Assembly: GCA_019912905.1 (NCBI GenBank)
Contig: JAIOHO010000927.1
Span: 1-9,687 of the forward strand
From: Anaerolineae bacterium
GTDB lineage: Bacteria > Chloroflexota > Anaerolineae > Aggregatilineales > Phototrophicaceae
Length of the DNA: 9,687 bases
Direction of reading: 5' to 3'
The notes beneath the pieces are model-generated. The model saw only the letters and a list, made by a program, of their open reading frames with translations. It ran no database searches and was not told the origin of the DNA. Below are positions 6,828 to 9,687 of the stretch, one piece after another. Each line of letters begins with the position of its first letter. Position 1 is the first letter of the stretch. A program made the position numbers and the translations under genes.

Positions 6828-7982
6828 CTATTTGAGTTGACTTGCCAGAGATTGCAGGTTATCGAGATTACAGACGTTTTCGCCGCTGGCTTCCAGCGTA
6901 CACAGGTAGGCCACAATCGCCTCCATATCCTCCACTGGCATGTAACTGGGTGCATTCGGGTCGTTCGCCTGGAACTGAGGCATCAGATTGCCGAACCCGG
7001 GGACCAGGTATTCTGATGGATGATAGAGTGAGTGCAGCAGGTATTCTTCCGGCGTCAGACCGGTTGCCGCGACGCGGGTCTTGACCACGCGGTCCGCCAG
7101 GCCGTTCTGATTAGGTCCGGTCACGCCGGTCCATCCCAGTTCGGTCAGGGTGTGACAGCCAGCGCAGGGGTACTGCCCGCTGCTCAGGATCTGCTGGCCG
7201 CGCACAACCGGGTCGGCAGGCGGGTTGAGCAGCACATTGACCTCATCGTCGAACCACGACAGGTAGGTGGCCTCGTCCGGGTGCACGACGATGCGCGCCC
7301 GCATGCTGCCATGTCCGCTGCCGCACAACTCGGCACAGAAGACCGGATAGTCCCCTGCCAGCGTTGGGGTAAAGCGGATTTCGGTGGTGCGGCCCACGAG
7401 GAGATCCTGCTTGATGCGCATTGCCGGGATATAAAAGGCATGATTCACATCCGCCGACTGCATCACCATTTTAAGCGACTGGCCGACATAGGTATGCAGG
7501 GTGCTCGAATTCACCTTCAGATTCTCATGGTCCGGCACCGCGTAGGAGAAGGACCAGGTGAAGCGCGCGCCGGTGACGTTCACCACCATTTCATTATCTT
7601 TCGCGCTGGTCGTGCTGACCCAGACCTGAAAGCTGATGATGCTCAGAATGAGGACGATGACTGCGGGGATAGCCGTCCAGACGAACTCCAGAGTTGCGTT
7701 GCCATGCAGCGCCACCCCGTCGCTCTTATCGCCTGGCCTGGCCCGGAAACGAATCACCGAAAAGACCAGCGCACCCTGCACCAGCAGGAAGATGGCTCCG
7801 CCAATTGCCAGCAGGATTTTGAACAGATTGTCCACCTGCTGGGCTTCGGCGGAGGCTTCCGGCGGCAGAATGAGTGGCGCGGTTTCGGCAATCAGCAGAC
7901 CCCCAAGGATCAGCAGGGCGAACGCCGCGATAATCCACAGAACAGGGGAACTATTCGTCGTGTTGCTACGCTCGGCATCCAT
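6828..7982 (-). CDS. ctaC: Cytochrome c oxidase subunit II with fused cytochrome c domain (caa3 type)
   Basis: 384-aa subunit II that accepts electrons and passes them to subunit I. Three hydrophobic segments are seen: 14-38, 54-77 and 99-122. The last two are the usual anchor helices; the first is extra, or an uncleaved signal. The CuA domain has H181 (VNHAFYIPAM) and the cluster C216-x-E218-x-C220-x3-H224-x2-M227, complete for binuclear copper. A cytochrome c domain follows: CAGCH (C273, C276, H277) with the likely axial Met in NLMPQF (M334). This fusion defines caa3 oxidases. Two more cysteines, C361 and C371, lie near the C-terminus and could form a disulfide in this extracytoplasmic region. 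ATG 7982 has only a weak AGAGA upstream, but no other start preserves the first helix. As first gene of the operon it faces the divergent control region. Confidence 0.97.
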   Translation of the reverse strand: MDAERSNTTNSSPVLWIIAAFALLILGGLLIAETAPLILPPEASAEAQQVDNLFKILLAIGGAIFLLVQGALVFSVIRFRARPGDKSDGVALHGNATLEFVWTAIPAVIVLILSIISFQVWVSTTSAKDNEMVVNVTGARFTWSFSYAVPDHENLKVNSSTLHTYVGQSLKMVMQSADVNHAFYIPAMRIKQDLLVGRTTEIRFTPTLAGDYPVFCAELCGSGHGSMRARIVVHPDEATYLSWFDDEVNVLLNPPADPVVRGQQILSSGQYPCAGCHTLTELGWTGVTGPNQNGLADRVVKTRVAATGLTPEEYLLHSLYHPSEYLVPGFGNLMPQFQANDPNAPSYMPVEDMEAIVAYLCTLEASGENVCNLDNLQSLASQLK

Positions 7983-8119
7983 ATTGAAGCAGTCTCTTTA
8001 GAATGGTATGCAAATGATTGTGGCGAAACCGGAGACGATTGCAGCCACACAACAATCGACCCGGATAATTCTCCGGCGAGGCACGATGATTCAGCCCCAC
8101 CCGGAAAATGGATTGTTCT

Positions 8120-8147
8120 ATTTTACACAATTCCTGACATTTAGCAA
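8120..8147 (-). promoter_or_regulatory. Candidate proximal promoter for the oxidase operon
   Basis: On the minus strand TTGCTA (8147-8142) and TAAAAT (8125-8120) are separated by 16 bp. Both hexamers are reasonable sigma-70-type matches. Transcription would start near 8113, giving a leader of roughly 130 nt to ctaC. Confidence 0.35.
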
Positions 8148-8151
8148 AATA

Positions 8152-8170
8152 AATCATGATTCTCATCACT
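8152..8170. promoter_or_regulatory. Degenerate Fur-like palindrome in the oxidase promoter region
   Basis: AATCATGATTCTCATCACT matches 13 of 19 positions of the classical Fur box by hand alignment, and contains ATGA-N3-TCAT. It lies just downstream of the distal -10 candidate of the oxidase operon, where a repressor would be expected to act. In an AT-rich stretch a 13/19 match can arise by chance, and no regulator gene is in view. Confidence 0.2.
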
Positions 8171-8178
8171 TCATCACT
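8163..8178. repeat. Tandem duplication of TCATCACT
   Basis: Two adjacent perfect copies, 8163-8170 and 8171-8178. On the minus strand they read AGTGATGA twice, and the first copy overlaps the last bases of the TATAGT -10 candidate. It may be a binding-site pair for a regulator of the oxidase operon, or a simple duplication. Confidence 0.5.
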
Positions 8179-8205
8179 ATAACGCAATTGACAGACGGCG
8201 TCCAA
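8176..8205 (-). promoter_or_regulatory. Candidate distal promoter for the oxidase operon
   Basis: On the minus strand TTGGAC (8205-8200) and TATAGT (8181-8176) are 18 bp apart. The -10 matches 5 of 6 consensus positions, and the -35 begins with TTG. Transcription would start near 8169, inside the tandem repeat, leaving a leader of about 190 nt to ctaC. Confidence 0.45.
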
Positions 8206-8260
8206 ACCTATTTTGGAACTGCCGCCGCACGCTCGGCGCAACCTGGACGAGCTTTTTTGT

Positions 8261-8266
8261 TATAAT
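8261..8266 (+). promoter_or_regulatory. Consensus -10 box for the HEAT-repeat genes
   Basis: Perfect TATAAT preceded by a T-run (8253-8258). The -35 region at 17-bp spacing (GCAACC) is weak. Transcription would start near 8273, about 31 nt before the ATG at 8304. The box overlaps an in-frame upstream ATG at 8265, which therefore cannot be the translated start. Confidence 0.6.
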
Positions 8267-8288
8267 GGGCGCACCGAAAATAACGATC

Positions 8289-8293
8289 AGGAG
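8289..8293 (+). promoter_or_regulatory. Ribosome binding site deciding the start of the first HEAT-repeat gene
   Basis: AGGAG lies 10 nt before ATG 8304. Together with the TATAAT overlapping ATG 8265, it fixes the start at 8304, 13 codons inside the longest open frame. Confidence 0.65.
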
Positions 8294-8303
8294 CAAGAGC
8301 TGC

Positions 8304-8972
8304 ATGTCGTCAATAGACGAAGTGCTCATGGCGCTGACTCAGGGCGATGCCCAGGAGCGAATCGACGCCATCATGAGCATCGAATCCTATCAGTACACCG
8401 AGATTCTACCGGAAGTGGGCACTGTGCTGCGTGATGACGAAGATACGGGCGTGCGCTTTCAGGCGGCCAAGACCCTGGCCCGCTTTGCCGACCCGTCCAC
8501 CCTGCCGGAACTGCTTGACGGTCTGCGGGATGTGGATATGTTCGTGCGGGTTCACGTGACGGATGCCCTCATCCGCATCGGCCAACCGGCGGTGGACGGC
8601 CTGATCGACGCCCTGCACGACCCGACTGCGGCGGTGCGGCGGGCAGCGGTCAAGGCGCTCGGCAAAATTCGTCACGGCGATGCGGTTCGTGGGCTGCGCC
8701 ACTCGATGAACGATGAGGACGCCGACGTGCGCCGCTTTACCGCCCAGGCGCTGGGGCGCATCGGCGATAAAAGCACCGTCGAGCTGCTGGGGGAGGCGCT
8801 GCGCGACCCGGATGTGCGCGTGCGCAAAGCGGCGGCGGGGGCACTGTGGGATATGGGCGATGCTGCGCTGCCGGTGTTGAAAGCTGCGCTCGACGACCCC
8901 AACCCACAGACGACGATTATCGCCGCCTACACGCTCACCAAGATGGGCTATCACGAACCGCCGGAAGAATAA
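8304..8972 (+). CDS. HEAT-repeat (PBS lyase-like) protein
   Basis: 222-aa protein made almost entirely of about six HEAT repeats of roughly 30 residues (near 36-65, 66-96, 97-124, 125-155, 156-186 and 187-216). The recurring pattern is a DPD/DED turn, VR at the start of the second helix, AAxALGxIG, then a short loop: for example DPTAAVRRAAVKALGKI (106-122) and DADVRRFTAQALGRIG (139-154). No signal peptide or membrane segment is present, so it is likely cytosolic. Such solenoids bind proteins or, in cyanobacterial relatives, help attach bilins; no lyase role can be inferred here. The start at 8304 is set by the AGGAG and the promoter position. A second HEAT-repeat gene begins 38 bp later on the same strand, probably cotranscribed. 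It is transcribed away from the oxidase operon from a shared control region. Confidence 0.9.
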   Translation: MSSIDEVLMALTQGDAQERIDAIMSIESYQYTEILPEVGTVLRDDEDTGVRFQAAKTLARFADPSTLPELLDGLRDVDMFVRVHVTDALIRIGQPAVDGLIDALHDPTAAVRRAAVKALGKIRHGDAVRGLRHSMNDEDADVRRFTAQALGRIGDKSTVELLGEALRDPDVRVRKAAAGALWDMGDAALPVLKAALDDPNPQTTIIAAYTLTKMGYHEPPEE

Positions 8973-9010
8973 ATGACCGGCTCACGATCACGTCTGTGAA
9001 GGAAATGAAA

Positions 9011-9687
9011 ATGGCGGACGAGGCGAAGGTACAGGCGCTGTTGGCTGTGCTCGATGGCGATCATTGGCAGACCTGGTTGGCTGCGATCCAACAGCTTGGG
9101 GAGTTAAAAACAGTGGAGGCGGTCCCCAGGCTGATCGACCTGCTGGACGATGCGCATCTTGAAATCCGCCTGGGCACCATCACTGCGCTGGGGAAGATCG
9201 GGGATGTGCGTGCAATTCCACATCTTGCAGCGATTGCCAATACCGTCACCAGAATGATCCCGCCGACGACGAACTTCTATCTCTCGGGGGATGAGATCGC
9301 TCGCATGATGGCAAGTGATCTGGCGCTGGAGGCCCTTACCCGGATTGGTACGCCCGACGCCCTGGCAGTGGTCGAACAGTTTCGCGGCGGCCAGCCCGAT
9401 CGCGTGGACGATCCGACCGCGCTGCCGACGATGGTGCCAGAAGCGGAGGAATCCGAGACGTCGGCGGAAGATCTGGATGAAGTGCTGGATTGGGAAGAAG
9501 CGACCGGAGCAGGCGCGGAGCCGCCCGAACCGGAGCCGCTGCCGCCGACCCCCTCGCCTGCGGCTGCACCTCCCCCCCGGCTTGTCGTGCCCCAACCTGC
9601 CGCGCCGGGACGCAGGCAGGAGACGGAAGAAGAACACCTGGACGATGTGCTGCCGAAAGCCGACGAAGCGCACGATGCCGTGCAGTT
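9011..9687 (+). CDS. HEAT-repeat protein with acidic, proline-rich tail, partial at the right edge
   Basis: Open to the window edge; 225 codons are visible. Residues 1-125 contain HEAT repeats: LLAVLDGDHWQTWLAAIQQL (10-29), AVPRLIDLLDDAHLEIRLG (37-55) with TITALGKIGD, then an insertion (80-95, TRMIPPTTNFYLSGDE) before SDLALEALTRIGTPDAL (102-118). From about 130 the sequence becomes low-complexity, acidic and rich in Pro, Ala and Glu (PPEPEPLPPTPSP), typical of a disordered linker. Two similar short motifs sit in it, LDEVLDWEEA (155-164) and LDDVLPKADEA (210-220). AAGGA (8999-9003) lies 7 nt before ATG 9011; an in-frame ATG two codons earlier is too close to that site. No membrane segment is visible. 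It follows the first HEAT gene by 38 bp. The function is unknown; a protein-binding scaffold is likely. Confidence 0.82.
   Translation, partial: MADEAKVQALLAVLDGDHWQTWLAAIQQLGELKTVEAVPRLIDLLDDAHLEIRLGTITALGKIGDVRAIPHLAAIANTVTRMIPPTTNFYLSGDEIARMMASDLALEALTRIGTPDALAVVEQFRGGQPDRVDDPTALPTMVPEAEESETSAEDLDEVLDWEEATGAGAEPPEPEPLPPTPSPAAAPPPRLVVPQPAAPGRRQETEEEHLDDVLPKADEAHDAVQ

Larger units (their letters stand above)
7983..8303. promoter_or_regulatory. Divergent intergenic control region between the oxidase operon and the HEAT-repeat genes
   Basis: This 321-bp gap separates divergent starts (ctaC at 7982, HEAT protein at 8304) and is more AT-rich between about 8100 and 8220 than its surroundings. 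It holds two minus-strand promoter candidates, a plus-strand TATAAT, a perfect TTGACA (8188-8193) on the plus strand with only a poor -10 partner (TATTTT, 8209-8214, 15-bp spacing), a tandem 8-bp repeat and a degenerate palindrome. The oxidase leader would be 130-190 nt. No RNA gene is recognised. Confidence 0.6.

Noticed and set aside
5877..8144. Two long plus-strand open frames (5877-7016 and 7032-8144) opposite ctaD and ctaC
   Set aside because: They are antisense to genes with complete catalytic motifs. Their translations are rich in His, Gln, Arg and Asp with no domain pattern, as expected for the reverse frame of GC-rich membrane protein genes.
8188..8214. Perfect TTGACA on the plus strand with TATTTT 15 bp downstream
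   Set aside because: The spacing is too short and the -10 poor; the TATAAT at 8261-8266 is a better promoter element for the HEAT genes. The TTGACA may be chance in AT-rich sequence.
7966..8241. 91-codon minus-strand frame in the ctaC leader, overlapping the ctaC start
   Set aside because: Its start lies upstream of both oxidase promoter candidates, it has no domain pattern, and internal starts lack a clear ribosome binding site. A shorter leader peptide cannot be excluded but is not supported.
1..9687. Search for tRNA, rRNA, CRISPR arrays and insertion sequences
   Set aside because: No cloverleaf-like sequence with conserved TTCGAATCC-type arms in context (the TTCGAATCC at 1061-1069 has no matching stem partners), no spaced direct repeats, and no transposase-like frame was found.

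Overview
The window reads as a chromosomal segment from a GC-rich bacterium, most likely a Chloroflexota (Anaerolineae-like) lineage. That placement is an inference from the gene content (a caa3-type oxidase with an A2-type subunit I, HEAT-repeat proteins, an NHLRC2-like redoxin) and from protein style; no rRNA or other marker is present to confirm it.

The core is an aerobic terminal oxidase operon on the minus strand, reading from about 7982 down to 1989: subunit II with a fused cytochrome c domain (ctaC), subunit I (ctaD), a divergent subunit III-like protein, a roughly 10-helix membrane protein I do not recognise, a canonical subunit III (ctaE), and a small three-helix subunit IV (ctaF-like). 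The genes are mostly 8-22 bp apart. Two wider gaps, after ctaD and after the divergent subunit III, hold inverted repeats that could tune or stabilise the downstream message. A short-chain dehydrogenase resembling pteridine reductases follows 24 bp after subunit IV and may be cotranscribed. Past it, after a 149-bp gap with its own promoter-like -10 box, an exported thioredoxin-like/NHL-repeat protein runs off the left edge, with an apparent +1 frameshift in a run of five G/C bases at 81-85.

The region 7983-8303 is a divergent control region. It carries candidate promoters for the oxidase operon on the minus strand, a perfect TATAAT for the right-hand genes on the plus strand, a tandem TCATCACT repeat and a degenerate Fur-like palindrome. 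To the right are two HEAT-repeat proteins on the plus strand; the second has an acidic, proline-rich tail and is cut by the window edge.

Functionally, the oxidase would take electrons into its own cytochrome c domain, pass them through CuA to heme a and the heme a3/CuB site in subunit I, and reduce oxygen while pumping protons. The unusual parts are the YSHPAVY active-site motif, the duplicated and diverged subunit III, and the conserved-looking but unidentified polytopic protein between the two subunit III genes. No tRNA, rRNA, CRISPR array or insertion sequence was seen.
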